Part shown: positions 1 to 7,888 of the stretch, piece by piece
Layout: every line of letters begins with the position of its first letter
How positions within the stretch are numbered: the stretch's first letter is position 1
NCBI RefSeq assembly: GCF_944387245.1
Contig: NZ_CALXEE010000015.1
Span: forward strand, 1 to 36,057
DNA: 36,057 nt
Direction: 5' to 3'
DNA from: an uncultured Intestinimonas sp.
GTDB lineage: Bacteria > Bacillota > Clostridia > Oscillospirales > Oscillospiraceae
Translations under genes and position numbers: made by a program
Notes under the pieces: model-generated
Database searches by the model: none
Seen by the model: only the letters and a program-made list of their open reading frames with translations
Told to the model about the DNA's origin: nothing

Positions 1-39
1 CTCACCACCTATTGCTATTTTACCTCTTGCAAACGAAAA

Positions 40-63
40 AGCCCAGCTTTCGCTGGACTTTTT
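40..63. terminator. Hairpin terminator, probably bidirectional
   Basis: An imperfect stem (CCAGC at 43-47 with GCTGG at 52-56, extended outward) has five A on its left flank and five T on its right flank, so it can end transcripts on either strand. On the minus strand it lies downstream of the YitT-type gene. Confidence 0.6.
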
Positions 64-74
64 CGACAGGCTGA

Positions 75-102
75 GACCTTCCCCGACGGGGAAGGTCTTT
101 TT
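75..102 (+). terminator. Rho-independent terminator
   Basis: A perfect 10-bp stem (GACCTTCCCC / GGGGAAGGTC) with a 3-nt loop is followed by TTTTT. The T-run is only on the plus-strand side, so it most likely ends a plus-strand gene to the left of the window. Confidence 0.65.
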
Positions 103-116
103 CGTATCAAAATGGA

Positions 117-989
117 TCACGCCCGCAGAAAACCCTTGCCGAAGATCTCGCTGGAGTTGGTGACGATCATAAAGGCGTGGGGGTCGTTCTGCTTGAGGTA
201 GCGCCGCAGCTGGACGGCCTGGTGGCGGGCCAGCACGGTGAGGACCACCTGGTGGGTCTCGTGGGTGTAGGCCCCCTGGCCGGACCAGATGGTAGCGCCC
301 CGATTCAGGTCCTCGATGATGTATTTAGTGACGATCTCGGGCCGGTAGGTAATGACCATGAAGGCCTTACGGCGGTTGAGGGACTCAATGACGGTGTCCA
401 CCAGCACCGACTTGAGGACCAGGCCCAGCAGGGAGCACAGTCCGGCGGTGACGTCAAAGACCAGCAGAGCGGAGGCGGCGATGAGGACGTCGGAGCAGAG
501 GAGGGCCCGGCCCACATCCAGGCCGGTGTACTTTTTGAGGATCATGGCGGCGATGTCGGTGCCGCCGCTGGAGGCGTCCAGGTTGAAGAGGATGCCGGAG
601 CCCAGGGCGGGGAGGAGGACGGCGAAGAAGAGCTCCAGGATGAGCTGGTCGGTGAGGGGGGCCGACATGAGGAAGATCCATTCAAAGACCTGGACCTCCA
701 GGGAGTATAGGATGGAACAGTAGACGGTGCGGAAGCCGAAGCCCTTGTCCAACAGGAGGAAGCCCAGCAGGAGGAAGAGGATGTTGATGACGCCGTTGTA
801 GACCGACGCCGTGAGCCAGGGCACGGGGATGAGCTCAGCCAGGACGATGGCCAGGCCGGATACGCCGCCGATGGAGAAGTGGTTGGGGAACTTGAAGAAG
901 TAGACGCCCACCGACACCAGGGTGATGCCCAGGGTCATAAAGAGGAACTCCTGGATGTTTTTCTTGGTCAGCCAGTTTTGCTGCCGCAT
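117..989 (-). CDS. YitT family membrane protein (DUF161/DUF2179)
   Basis: The 290-residue product has five or six predicted membrane segments in the first two thirds (visible hydrophobic stretches near residues 15-32, 40-55, 62-80, 115-135 and 160-200). A soluble C-terminal domain of about 75 residues follows (from about 210, starting with RRKAFMVITYRPE). This is the standard build of the Bacillus YitT/YqfU family: a DUF161 membrane part plus a DUF2179 ligand-like domain. The SSGGTD stretch near residues 139-144 is typical. The function of the family is not established. The start is the ATG at 989, preceded by CAGGAGC. The gene begins 40 bp downstream of the SLH/GH18 gene on the same strand, so the two are probably co-transcribed. 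Confidence 0.88.
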   Translation of the reverse strand: MRQQNWLTKKNIQEFLFMTLGITLVSVGVYFFKFPNHFSIGGVSGLAIVLAELIPVPWLTASVYNGVINILFLLLGFLLLDKGFGFRTVYCSILYSLEVQVFEWIFLMSAPLTDQLILELFFAVLLPALGSGILFNLDASSGGTDIAAMILKKYTGLDVGRALLCSDVLIAASALLVFDVTAGLCSLLGLVLKSVLVDTVIESLNRRKAFMVITYRPEIVTKYIIEDLNRGATIWSGQGAYTHETHQVVLTVLARHQAVQLRRYLKQNDPHAFMIVTNSSEIFGKGFLRA

Positions 990-1029
990 GTTCGTTCAGC
1001 TCCTGTCGTGGATGTGGATGGAGACGGGG

Positions 1030-2694
1030 TCAGCGCTGGGCCAGGATGGCGGACCAGGCGTTGTAGTTGGGGATGTCGCTGTAGGCGGGCACGTTGCCCA
1101 GCCGCCACACGGAGACGCCGGTAATGCCCATCATACGGGCCAGGGTGAGCTTGTCGGCCACGCTGCGGGCGTCCTCGTACCACAGCCGGACGGTCATGCC
1201 CTCCTCGGTGGTGTAGAGGGCGGAGGGGTTGCGGTCGCTCTCGTCGTAGGTCACCACGGTGCCCGCCTGGGCCAGGCGCTTGGCCACGGTGTCGGGGGCG
1301 GGGCGGTAGATGGTGGTGTCGGCCAGCAGGCCGTTTCCGTCCACCTCAAAGCCCACGGCGGCAAAGGAGATCTGGAGGACAATCTTGCTCTTGTCCTGGA
1401 CGCCGGTGGCCGGGTCGGTGATGGCGGAGAGGGCCCGGTAGATGTCGGGGAAGGGGGTCACCGGGGAGTCGGGGGCCTTGGTGCCCACGTAGCCCTCCGG
1501 CACGCTGGTCCACTGGTAGTCGTGGGCCATGAGGATGACCTTGTCGCACACCTCGCCGATGGCCCGGTAGTCGTAGCCCTTGTACCAGTCATCGGGGGGC
1601 ACGCAGACGTAGAGGGACTTGCCCGCCGGCAGGGCGGCGCGCAGCTCGGTGAGGAAGGTGACGAAGTCGGCCTTGAGAAGGTCGGTGCGCAGGCCCTCGA
1701 AGTCGATGACAATGCCGGCGTAGTCGGCGCTGGCCCCGGCGATGGCGGAGACGGCCTGACTCTGGGCGGCGGGGTCGGGAAGGACCTTCTCCAGCACGCT
1801 GGTGGCGGAGCCGTCGGAGAGGGTGACGTTCTGGGTGGTGTCGGCGTAGACGTTCAGGTTGTAGGGGGTGTCATTGCCCCGGAAATAGTCGGTGGCGGTG
1901 GAGGCGTCGGCGGGCTTCACCCAGTCGTTGCCGTTGGTCTTGGAGGAGTTGAGGACGGGTCCGGCGTCGCTCCACTCCATCCGGGCCCAGCCCAGGCAGA
2001 CGGTGTCCATATCGGCGGTGAGGCCGATCTGGGAGTAGGAGGAGAAGGCGTAGAAGCCGGTGAGAAAGTCCACCTTGGACTGCATCCGCTGGTAGACCCG
2101 GTTGAGCATGGCGGCGGCCTGCCCCCGGGTGGCGAAGGCGTCGGGCTGGAAGAGGAGCTGGCCGTTTACCTCCACGCCGGTGGTGAGGCCGAAGGCGGCG
2201 GCCAGGGCGATGTGGCCGGCGTGGTCGGTGACGTCAGGGAAAGAGGTGGCGGTGGGGGCGATGTCGTTGGCCAGGGTCTCGTAGCCCAGGGCCCGGACCA
2301 GCATGACGGCCATGTCCTCCCGGGTGATGTAGGCCAGGGGCTGGAAAAGGTCGCCGGCGTCCACCACCCCGTGGGCCAGGGCGGTCTCGGCGGCGGCGTA
2401 GTACCAGTCGTCGGGGGAGATGTCGGTGAAGGAGGGGGTGGCCGGGGTCACGGCCTCCCAGCCGAACATCCGCTGGAGGATGGTGACGAAGCTGGCCCGG
2501 TTGAGCCGCTCCTCGGGGCGAAAGGTGCCGTCGTCCAGGCCCTGGATGAGGCCGTAGTCGGAGGCCTGCTGGATATCGTTGTAGGCCCAGTGCTCGGGGG
2601 AGACGTCGGGGAACTCCACCGCCAGGGCCGAGGCGGACAGGGAACACAGAAAGACCAGACACAGGGAAAGTGCGGCCAGACGCCGAAGGATCAT
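1030..2694 (-). CDS. SLH-domain GH18-type glycoside hydrolase (secreted)
   Basis: This 554-residue secreted protein has a signal peptide at about 1-25 (hydrophobic core LAALSLCLVFLCSLSASALA). Three S-layer homology repeats follow at about 27-75, 88-135 and 152-200, each with the FxDVxxHWA-like start and a TRExxxxML-like end. A GH18-like TIM-barrel domain of about 345 residues ends the protein. The GH18 signature is GIVIDFEG at about 327-334, with Asp331 and the catalytic-acid Glu333; the C-terminal barrel Trp is in VSVWRLGN. Related proteins in spore formers act on peptidoglycan or N-acetylglucosamine polymers, and SLH repeats tether proteins to secondary cell-wall polymer. The exact substrate is unknown. 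The ATG start at 2694 has GGAGG about 10 nt upstream. It likely shares a transcript with the downstream YitT-type gene. Confidence 0.88.
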   Translation of the reverse strand: MILRRLAALSLCLVFLCSLSASALAVEFPDVSPEHWAYNDIQQASDYGLIQGLDDGTFRPEERLNRASFVTILQRMFGWEAVTPATPSFTDISPDDWYYAAAETALAHGVVDAGDLFQPLAYITREDMAVMLVRALGYETLANDIAPTATSFPDVTDHAGHIALAAAFGLTTGVEVNGQLLFQPDAFATRGQAAAMLNRVYQRMQSKVDFLTGFYAFSSYSQIGLTADMDTVCLGWARMEWSDAGPVLNSSKTNGNDWVKPADASTATDYFRGNDTPYNLNVYADTTQNVTLSDGSATSVLEKVLPDPAAQSQAVSAIAGASADYAGIVIDFEGLRTDLLKADFVTFLTELRAALPAGKSLYVCVPPDDWYKGYDYRAIGEVCDKVILMAHDYQWTSVPEGYVGTKAPDSPVTPFPDIYRALSAITDPATGVQDKSKIVLQISFAAVGFEVDGNGLLADTTIYRPAPDTVAKRLAQAGTVVTYDESDRNPSALYTTEEGMTVRLWYEDARSVADKLTLARMMGITGVSVWRLGNVPAYSDIPNYNAWSAILAQR

Positions 2695-2747
2695 GGGTAA
2701 GTACCTCCATTCAACGCGGGTGGAAAGGAAAGGGAAACTGCGCCTTC

Positions 2748-2776
2748 ATTGTATCAGGGTAAGACTGGAAAAACAA
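2748..2776 (-). promoter_or_regulatory. Sigma-A-type promoter for the SLH/GH18 gene
   Basis: Read on the minus strand, TTGTTT (2776-2771), a 17-bp spacer and TACAAT (2753-2748) lie about 55 bp upstream of the start codon. Upstream of it sits a perfect palindrome TGTGGAAATTCCACA (2817-2831), which could be an operator; no regulator is identified. Confidence 0.6.
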
Positions 2777-2907
2777 TGGATAGCCTTGGAAAAGGTCGGT
2801 TTTCCCGGTGGAGCTCTGTGGAAATTCCACAAAACGGAAATAGAAATGCTGTGGTTTTCGTCAAAAGGTCGGGGAAGGGGTGGGGTTTTTTGTGACATTT
2901 TGCGTGA

Positions 2908-2936
2908 TTGAATGGCGTGATATTTTCATGTAGAAT
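2908..2936 (+). promoter_or_regulatory. Sigma-A-type promoter for xpt
   Basis: TTGAAT (2908-2913), a 17-bp spacer and TAGAAT (2931-2936) lie in AT-rich DNA 40 bp before the xpt start. The short leader has no room for a purine riboswitch, which controls xpt in Bacillus subtilis, and its conserved core bases are not seen. Confidence 0.7.
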
Positions 2937-2976
2937 AGAATCGAAATCAAATTCATAAAGATGGAGGAGTGGCCCA

Positions 2977-3552
2977 ATGAAACTTCTGGAGGAACGTATC
3001 CGAAAAGACGGCAAGATCAGGGGCGGAGACGTGCTCAAGGTGGACAGCTTTCTCAACCACCAGATGGATGTGGCCCTCTTTCAGGAGATCGGCAAGGAGT
3101 TTTACCGGCTGTACGGCGACTGCGGAGTCACCAAGATTTTGACCATCGAGGCATCGGGGATCGGGATCGCGTGTGTGACTGCGCAGTTTTTTGGTTGCCC
3201 GGTGATCTTCGCCAAGAAGAACAAGACCAAGAACATCGCCGGGGACGTCTACACCTCCAAGGTGGAGTCCTTCACCCACGGCAAGGTCTATGACATCATC
3301 GTGTCCAAGGAGTTCCTGCTCCCCACCGACCGGGTGCTCCTCATCGACGACTTCCTGGCCAACGGCTCCGCCCTCCAGGGCCTCATCAACCTGGTCCGGG
3401 ATGCGGGCGCGGAGCTGGTGGGCGCCGGCATCTGCGTAGAGAAGGCCTTCCAGCCCGGCGGCAACCTCATCCGCAGCATGGGCGTCCGGGTGGAATCCCT
3501 GGCAAAGGTCAAGTCCATGGGCGAGGACGGCAGCATTGAGTTCTGCGACTGA
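2977..3552 (+). CDS. xpt: Xanthine phosphoribosyltransferase
   Basis: This enzyme transfers the ribose-5-phosphate group of PRPP to xanthine, giving XMP in cytosolic purine salvage. The 191 residues match the family length (about 190-195). The type I PRTase PRPP-binding signature is RVLLIDDFLANGSA at about 119-132, with the paired acidic residues Asp124 and Asp125. The N-terminus (KLLEERI.KDG.I..GDVLKVDSFLNHQ) is the Xpt pattern rather than that of hypoxanthine or adenine PRTases. The start ATG at 2977 has GGAGGA at 2963-2968. It lies directly upstream of a purine/nucleoside-type importer, which supports a salvage role. PRPP would come from prs, found later in this window. Confidence 0.93.
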   Translation: MKLLEERIRKDGKIRGGDVLKVDSFLNHQMDVALFQEIGKEFYRLYGDCGVTKILTIEASGIGIACVTAQFFGCPVIFAKKNKTKNIAGDVYTSKVESFTHGKVYDIIVSKEFLLPTDRVLLIDDFLANGSALQGLINLVRDAGAELVGAGICVEKAFQPGGNLIRSMGVRVESLAKVKSMGEDGSIEFCD

Positions 3553-3565
3553 CGCCGCCGAATGA

Positions 3566-3590
3566 GGGCGCGTCTGGGAAGCCGCGCCCC
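3566..3590. repeat. Repeated hairpin (family F), copy 1
   Basis: GGGCGCG and CGCGCCC form a 7-bp stem around a 10-nt loop just after the xpt stop. The 20 bases CGTCTGGGAAGCCGCGCCCC (3571-3590) recur exactly at 12629-12648, just past the stop of the hydantoinase gene. No T-run follows, so it is not a standard terminator. Confidence 0.6.
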
Positions 3591-3610
3591 GCAAAAAATG
3601 CTGTTGTCCC

Positions 3611-3639
3611 TTGCTCACCAATTCTTTTTTCATTACATA
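3611..3639 (+). promoter_or_regulatory. Promoter for the BMP importer operon
   Basis: TTGCTC (3611-3616), a 17-bp spacer and TACATA (3634-3639) would start transcription near 3646. This leaves an untranslated leader of about 170 nt before the lipoprotein start at 3815. Confidence 0.5.
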
Positions 3640-3645
3640 GGTTCC

Positions 3646-3778
3646 CAGCATGCTGCCGCAGCCGAGCGGGAGGGTTCAAATCCTCCTGCCGGGATGAGCG
3701 GATCGCCTTTCGGCTGTCCCGCCGCGGTACGTATTTTCCATCGGATACCCCGGCTGTGACAGCCGTTTTGCGTTTTTT
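3646..3778 (+). promoter_or_regulatory. Candidate attenuator or riboswitch-like leader of the importer operon
   Basis: The leader carries four mutually pairable hexamers in order: CAGCCG (3659-3664), CGGCTG (3711-3716), CGGCTG (3751-3756) and CAGCCG (3760-3765). The last two form a 6-bp terminator stem followed by TTTTGCGTTTTTT (3766-3778). Segment 1 can instead pair with segment 2 or 3, and pairing with 3 would prevent the terminator. Between segments 1 and 2 there is an 8-bp hairpin (arms near 3667-3674 and 3683-3690) with the loop GTTCAAAT. This is the layout of a transcription-attenuation riboswitch. I do not see the conserved cores of the classical purine, SAM, TPP, glycine or cobalamin classes. 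The ligand is unknown; a purine is a guess from context. Confidence 0.45.
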
Positions 3779-3814
3779 GGGTGTCAAACATATTTATGAG
3801 GAGGACAATGAATC

Positions 3815-5080
3815 ATGAAGAAGCGCATCCTTGCCATGCTCCTGGCCGGGTCCATGATCTTCGGCCTGGCCGCCTGCTCCGGCGGCGGCAGCACCGAGAC
3901 CACCCCCGCCGAGACCGGTACCGAGGAGACCACCCCTGTGGAGACCGACGGCGCCAAGACCGTGAAGGTGGGCCTCATCTGCATCGGCGACGAGAACGAC
4001 CAGGGCTACACCTACAACTTCATCCGTGGCCAGGAGGCCGCCACCGAGGCCCTGGCCGCCAAGGGCATCAACGTGGAGTGGAGCGTGAAGTGGAACATCG
4101 GTGAGGACTCCTCCTGCGAGGAGGCCAACATCGAGCTGGCCGAGGAGGGCTGCCAGCTCATCATCAACAACTCCTTTGGTTTTGAGGAGTACATGCTGAA
4201 GGTGGCCCCCGACTACCCCGACATTGAGTTCATCTCCTGCACCAACCAGGCCTCCGCCGTGGACGACCTGCCCAACACCCACAACGCCTTCGCCAACATC
4301 TATGAGGGCCGCTACCTGGCCGGCGTGGTGGCCGGCATGAAGATGCAGGAGATGATCGACAACGGCGAGATCACCCCCGAGCAGGCCGTCATTGGCTACG
4401 TGGGCGCCTACTCCTTCGCCGAGGTGATCTCCGGCTTCACCGCCTACTACCTGGGCGCCAAGAGCGTGTGCCCCAGCGTGACCATGAAGGTCAACTTCGT
4501 GGGCTCCTGGTCCGACGCCACCGCCGAGGGCAACGCCGCCCAGGCTCTGTGCGATGAGGGCTGCATCATGATCTCCCAGCACTCCGACAACACCACCCCC
4601 GCCACCGCCGCCCAGGCCGCCGGCGCCTTCCACACCGGCTACAACAACGACATGATCTCCATCGCCCCCGAGGCCTCCCTTATCGGCACCCGCATCGACT
4701 GGTCCGTGTACTTTGAGTACGCCATCGAGGCCGTGGCCAACGGCGAGGAGTTCGACCAGGATTGGTGCCACGGCATGGATATGGGCGCCGTGGTCATGAC
4801 TCCCCTCAACGAGGACATCGCCGCCGCCGGCACCGCTGAGAAGCTGGCCGAGGTGGAGCAGCAGATCCACGATGGCACCCTCCAGGTCTTTGACACCTCC
4901 ACCTTCACCGTGGACGGCGCCGAGATGACCTCCTGCATGGCCATCGACACCGACGGCGACTTCGTGGCCGACTCCGAGGAGGCCGTGTTCGACGGCGCCT
5001 TCCACGAGTCCTACTTCCAGTCCGCCCCCTACTTCACCGCCAAGATCGACGGCATCGAGTGGGTCAACGAGGCTTATTAA
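3815..5080 (+). CDS. BMP-family lipoprotein, purine nucleoside ABC importer binding protein
   Basis: This is the extracellular substrate-binding lipoprotein of a nucleoside-type ABC importer (PnrA/BmpA/NupN family). Its 421 residues begin with a lipoprotein signal peptide whose lipobox is LAAC, with lipidated Cys21. An acidic, Thr/Glu-rich linker at about 22-48 precedes the periplasmic-binding fold. Family features include VKVGLICIGDENDQGYTYN near residue 50 (usual GxxDxSFN), INNSFGFEE, NTHNAFANIYEGRYLAGVVAGM and IGYVGAYSFAEVISGF. The ligand is probably a purine nucleoside, but xanthine or another purine is possible given xpt next door. The start at 3815 is chosen over the ATG at 3808 because GAGGAGGA (3798-3805) is well spaced for it and the signal peptide begins there. 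A strong terminator follows, so the binding protein is probably made in excess over the ATPase and permeases. Confidence 0.9.
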   Translation: MKKRILAMLLAGSMIFGLAACSGGGSTETTPAETGTEETTPVETDGAKTVKVGLICIGDENDQGYTYNFIRGQEAATEALAAKGINVEWSVKWNIGEDSSCEEANIELAEEGCQLIINNSFGFEEYMLKVAPDYPDIEFISCTNQASAVDDLPNTHNAFANIYEGRYLAGVVAGMKMQEMIDNGEITPEQAVIGYVGAYSFAEVISGFTAYYLGAKSVCPSVTMKVNFVGSWSDATAEGNAAQALCDEGCIMISQHSDNTTPATAAQAAGAFHTGYNNDMISIAPEASLIGTRIDWSVYFEYAIEAVANGEEFDQDWCHGMDMGAVVMTPLNEDIAAAGTAEKLAEVEQQIHDGTLQVFDTSTFTVDGAEMTSCMAIDTDGDFVADSEEAVFDGAFHESYFQSAPYFTAKIDGIEWVNEAY

Positions 5081-5100
5081 GCGTCATACCGCGCGCAGAA

Positions 5101-5136
5101 GGGAGGACCGCCGTCCCGGCGGTCCTCCCGTTTTTT
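5101..5136 (+). terminator. Strong terminator between lipoprotein and ATPase genes
   Basis: A 13-bp GC-rich stem (GGGAGGACCGCCG / CGGCGGTCCTCCC, with a short loop) is followed by TTTTTT. It separates the binding-protein gene from the rest of the importer operon. Confidence 0.85.
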
Positions 5137-5144
5137 CCGGGGGC

Positions 5145-5173
5145 TTGCCCCGGCCATTGGCCTCCGGTATAAT
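5145..5173 (+). promoter_or_regulatory. Internal promoter for the ABC ATPase and permeases
   Basis: TTGCCC (5145-5150), a 17-bp spacer and a consensus TATAAT (5168-5173) lie just beyond the terminator and 39 bp before the ATPase start, so the membrane and ATPase parts can be transcribed separately. Confidence 0.7.
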
Positions 5174-5211
5174 GGAATCGAGAAACGGCCGTCACGGAGA
5201 CGGGAGAAAGG

Positions 5212-6807
5212 ATGACAGCCTTGGAAACTGTCCACGCCATTGAGCTGCGGGGCATCACCAAGCGCTTCGGCGCCAAGGTGGTGGCCAACGACCACATCGA
5301 CCTGGCCCTGGACCGGGGGGAGATCCTCTCCCTGCTGGGGGAGAACGGCAGCGGCAAGACCACGCTGATGAATATGCTCTCGGGGATCTACCTGCCCGAC
5401 GAGGGCGAGATCCTCATGGAGGGGAAGCCCATCGCCATCCGCTCCCCCAAGGACGCCTACGACCACGGCATCGGCATGATCCACCAGCACTACAAGCTGG
5501 TGGACGTGTTCACCGCCGCCGAGAACATCGTCCTGGGCCTCCACGACGGAAAGAAGCTGGACCGGAAGGAGATCGCCCGCAAGGTGCGGGAGATCAGCGA
5601 CAAGTACGGCTTCGGCATCGACCCGGACAAGAAGATCTACGACATGTCGGTGTCGGAGAAGCAGACGGTGGAGATCGTCAAGGTGCTCTACCGGGGAGCC
5701 GACATCCTTATCCTGGACGAGCCCACGGCGGTGCTCACCCCCCAGGAGACCGACCGGCTCTTCGACATCCTGCGGGCCATGAAGGCCGACGGCAAGGCCA
5801 TCGTCATCATCACCCACAAGCTCCACGAGGTCATGGCCATCTCGGACAAGGTGGCCGTGCTGCGCAAGGGCAAGTACATCGGCACGGTGAACACAGCCGA
5901 GACCGACCCCCAGAAGCTCACCGAGATGATGGTGGGCCACGCGGTGAGTCTGAACATCGACCGGCCGGAGGCCAAGTACCACGACCTGCGGCTGGAGGTG
6001 AAGGGCCTCAACTGCCTGGGCAGCGACGGAGTGCCCGCCCTCACCGACGTGAGCTTCCAGGCCATGGGCGGCGAGATACTGGGTATCGCCGGCATCGCCG
6101 GCTCCGGCCAGAAGGAGCTGCTGGAGGCCATTGCCGGGCTGCAGAAGGCGGAGTCGGGCCACATCTTCTACTATCCGCCCCACCCCAAGAGCGACATCGC
6201 CGGCAAGCACGTGCCGGTGGACAAGGCGGGGGAGGAGCTGGTGGGGAAGACCCCCACCCAGATCCAGAAGATCGGCGTCTCCCTGGCCTTCGTACCCGAG
6301 GACCGGCTGGGCATGGGCCTGGTGGGGGGCATGGGCATGGTGGACAACATGATGCTCAAGACCTACAAGGAGCACCCCGGTCCCTTCGTGGACCGGAAGC
6401 CCCCCAAGGCCCTGGCCGAAAAGCTCATCGATGAGCTGGAGATCGTCACCCCTGGGGTGAACACCCCGGTGCGGCGGCTCTCCGGCGGCAACGTACAGAA
6501 GGTGCTGGTGGGCCGGGAAATCGCCTCCAGCCCCACGGTGCTCATGACGGCCTACCCCGTCCGCGGCCTGGACATCAACTCCTCCTACACCATCTACCGC
6601 CTCCTCAACGAGCAGAAGATGAAGGGGGTGGCCGTCCTTATGGTGGGCGAGGACCTGGACGTGCTGCTGGAGCTGTGCGACCGCATCCTGGTCCTCTGCG
6701 GAGGCCGGGTCTCCGGGGTGGTGGACGGCCGCACCGCCACCAAGGAGGAAGTGGGCCTCCTCATGACCCACGTGGGCGGCGGAAAGGAGGCGGAAGACCA
6801 TGCATGA
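5212..6807 (+). CDS. ABC importer ATPase with two nucleotide-binding domains
   Basis: This is the double-NBD ATPase of a nucleoside/simple-sugar importer (YufO/NupA, RbsA-like), 531 residues. The first domain has Walker A GENGSGKTT at 43-51, a variant signature VSEKQ at 147-151 and Walker B ILILDEP at 165-171. The second domain has a degenerate Walker A (GIAGSGQKE, about 294-302), a canonical LSGGN at 423-427, and TAYPVRGLD in place of a normal Walker B. This asymmetry is usual for the family. The start ATG at 5212 has GGGAG and AAAGG upstream. Its end overlaps the next permease by 8 bp, so the two are translationally coupled. Confidence 0.92.
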   Translation: MTALETVHAIELRGITKRFGAKVVANDHIDLALDRGEILSLLGENGSGKTTLMNMLSGIYLPDEGEILMEGKPIAIRSPKDAYDHGIGMIHQHYKLVDVFTAAENIVLGLHDGKKLDRKEIARKVREISDKYGFGIDPDKKIYDMSVSEKQTVEIVKVLYRGADILILDEPTAVLTPQETDRLFDILRAMKADGKAIVIITHKLHEVMAISDKVAVLRKGKYIGTVNTAETDPQKLTEMMVGHAVSLNIDRPEAKYHDLRLEVKGLNCLGSDGVPALTDVSFQAMGGEILGIAGIAGSGQKELLEAIAGLQKAESGHIFYYPPHPKSDIAGKHVPVDKAGEELVGKTPTQIQKIGVSLAFVPEDRLGMGLVGGMGMVDNMMLKTYKEHPGPFVDRKPPKALAEKLIDELEIVTPGVNTPVRRLSGGNVQKVLVGREIASSPTVLMTAYPVRGLDINSSYTIYRLLNEQKMKGVAVLMVGEDLDVLLELCDRILVLCGGRVSGVVDGRTATKEEVGLLMTHVGGGKEAEDHA

Positions 6808-7888
6808 AGCCAATACCCCTCTCATCCGGCTGGCTAAGCGGGACGGCATGTCCCGGGGAAAGATGTGGGCCATCCGGGCGGCCGCCTTCGTGGTGGCCAT
6901 CCTCATCGGCGCCGTCGTCTTTCTCCTCATCGGGAATAACCCCATCTCGGCCTACGGCACCATCCTCACCGGCTCCCTGGGCAAAAAGACGGCCATCCGC
7001 CAGACGGTGCGCATCGCCATCCCTCTGCTGGGCACCGCCCTGGCCATCGCCCCCTGCTTCAAGATGAAGTTCTGGAACATCGGCGCCGAGGGCCAGATCA
7101 CCGCCGGCGCCGTGGGGGCCGCCTACTTCGCCCTCTTCTGGGCCGACAAGCTGCCCGGGCCGGTGCTGCTGGTGGTCATGGCCATCGCCGGCGCCCTCTT
7201 CGGCGGTATCTGGGCCCTGATCCCCGCCTTCTTCAAGACCAGGTGGGGCACCAACGAGACCCTCTTCACCCTCATGATGAACTACATCGCCATCGGCATC
7301 GTCAACTGGCTCCAGGGCGGCCCCTGGGAGGGCCGGCCCGGCTCCCAGATCATCCCCCAGTATGACTCCGCCGCCGTCCTCCCCAAGGTACTGGGGGTCC
7401 ACTGCGGCTGGATCATCGTGCTGGCCCTCACCGTCCTCATGTATTTCTACATGAAGTACACCAAGCAAGGCTATGAGATCGCCGTGGTGGGCGAGAGCGA
7501 AAACACTGCCCGCTACGCCGGCATGAACGTGGGGCGCATCGTTATGCGGACCATGTTCCTCTCGGGCGCCATCTCCGGCCTGGTGGGCTTCATCGTCTCC
7601 TCCGGCGCCGACAACACCCTCCACTCCGGGGTGGCCGCCGGGGTGGGCTTCACCGCCATCACCGTGGCGTGGCTGGCCCAGCTCAACCCCTTCGCCATGG
7701 TGGGCATCTCCGCCCTCCTGGCCGTGCTGGAGAAGGGCGCCGACACCCTCCAGACCCAGATGCAGGTGCCCGCCTCCATCTCCGACATCATCACCGGCGT
7801 GGTCCTCTTCTGCATGCTGGGCTGTGAGTTCTTCATCAATTACCGGGTGATCCTCCGGGGTCACCACAAGGAGGTGACCGGCGCATGA
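6800..7888 (+). CDS. Nucleoside-type ABC importer permease 1
   Basis: This 362-residue integral membrane protein belongs to the BPD_transp_2 family (YufP/NupB-like) and has about nine or ten hydrophobic segments. The motif FWNIGAEGQ near residues 90-98 is the coupling-region hallmark of this family and is paired with NLGVEGMM in the second permease. The conserved WLAQLNPFAM region lies near residue 290. It forms the inner-membrane channel with the following gene. It overlaps the ATPase gene upstream and the second permease downstream (ATGA), a typical tight operon. Substrate specificity cannot be read from the sequence; nucleoside or purine is inferred from the BMP protein and xpt. Confidence 0.9.
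   Translation: MHEANTPLIRLAKRDGMSRGKMWAIRAAAFVVAILIGAVVFLLIGNNPISAYGTILTGSLGKKTAIRQTVRIAIPLLGTALAIAPCFKMKFWNIGAEGQITAGAVGAAYFALFWADKLPGPVLLVVMAIAGALFGGIWALIPAFFKTRWGTNETLFTLMMNYIAIGIVNWLQGGPWEGRPGSQIIPQYDSAAVLPKVLGVHCGWIIVLALTVLMYFYMKYTKQGYEIAVVGESENTARYAGMNVGRIVMRTMFLSGAISGLVGFIVSSGADNTLHSGVAAGVGFTAITVAWLAQLNPFAMVGISALLAVLEKGADTLQTQMQVPASISDIITGVVLFCMLGCEFFINYRVILRGHHKEVTGA

Noticed and set aside
922-2700. 592-residue plus-strand reading frame opposite the SLH/GH18 gene
   Set aside because: It is a Gly/Val/His-rich shadow of a GC-rich gene. The minus frame has a signal peptide, SLH repeats and a GH18 motif.
2695-2976. Purine riboswitch upstream of xpt
   Set aside because: The promoter at 2908-2936 leaves only about 35 nt of leader, and the conserved riboswitch core is not seen.
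3665-3695. tRNA-like T-arm (GGAGG-GTTCAAAT-CCTCC)
   Set aside because: The loop is 8 nt, not 7, and no acceptor, D or anticodon arms can be drawn around it. It is treated as part of the leader structure.
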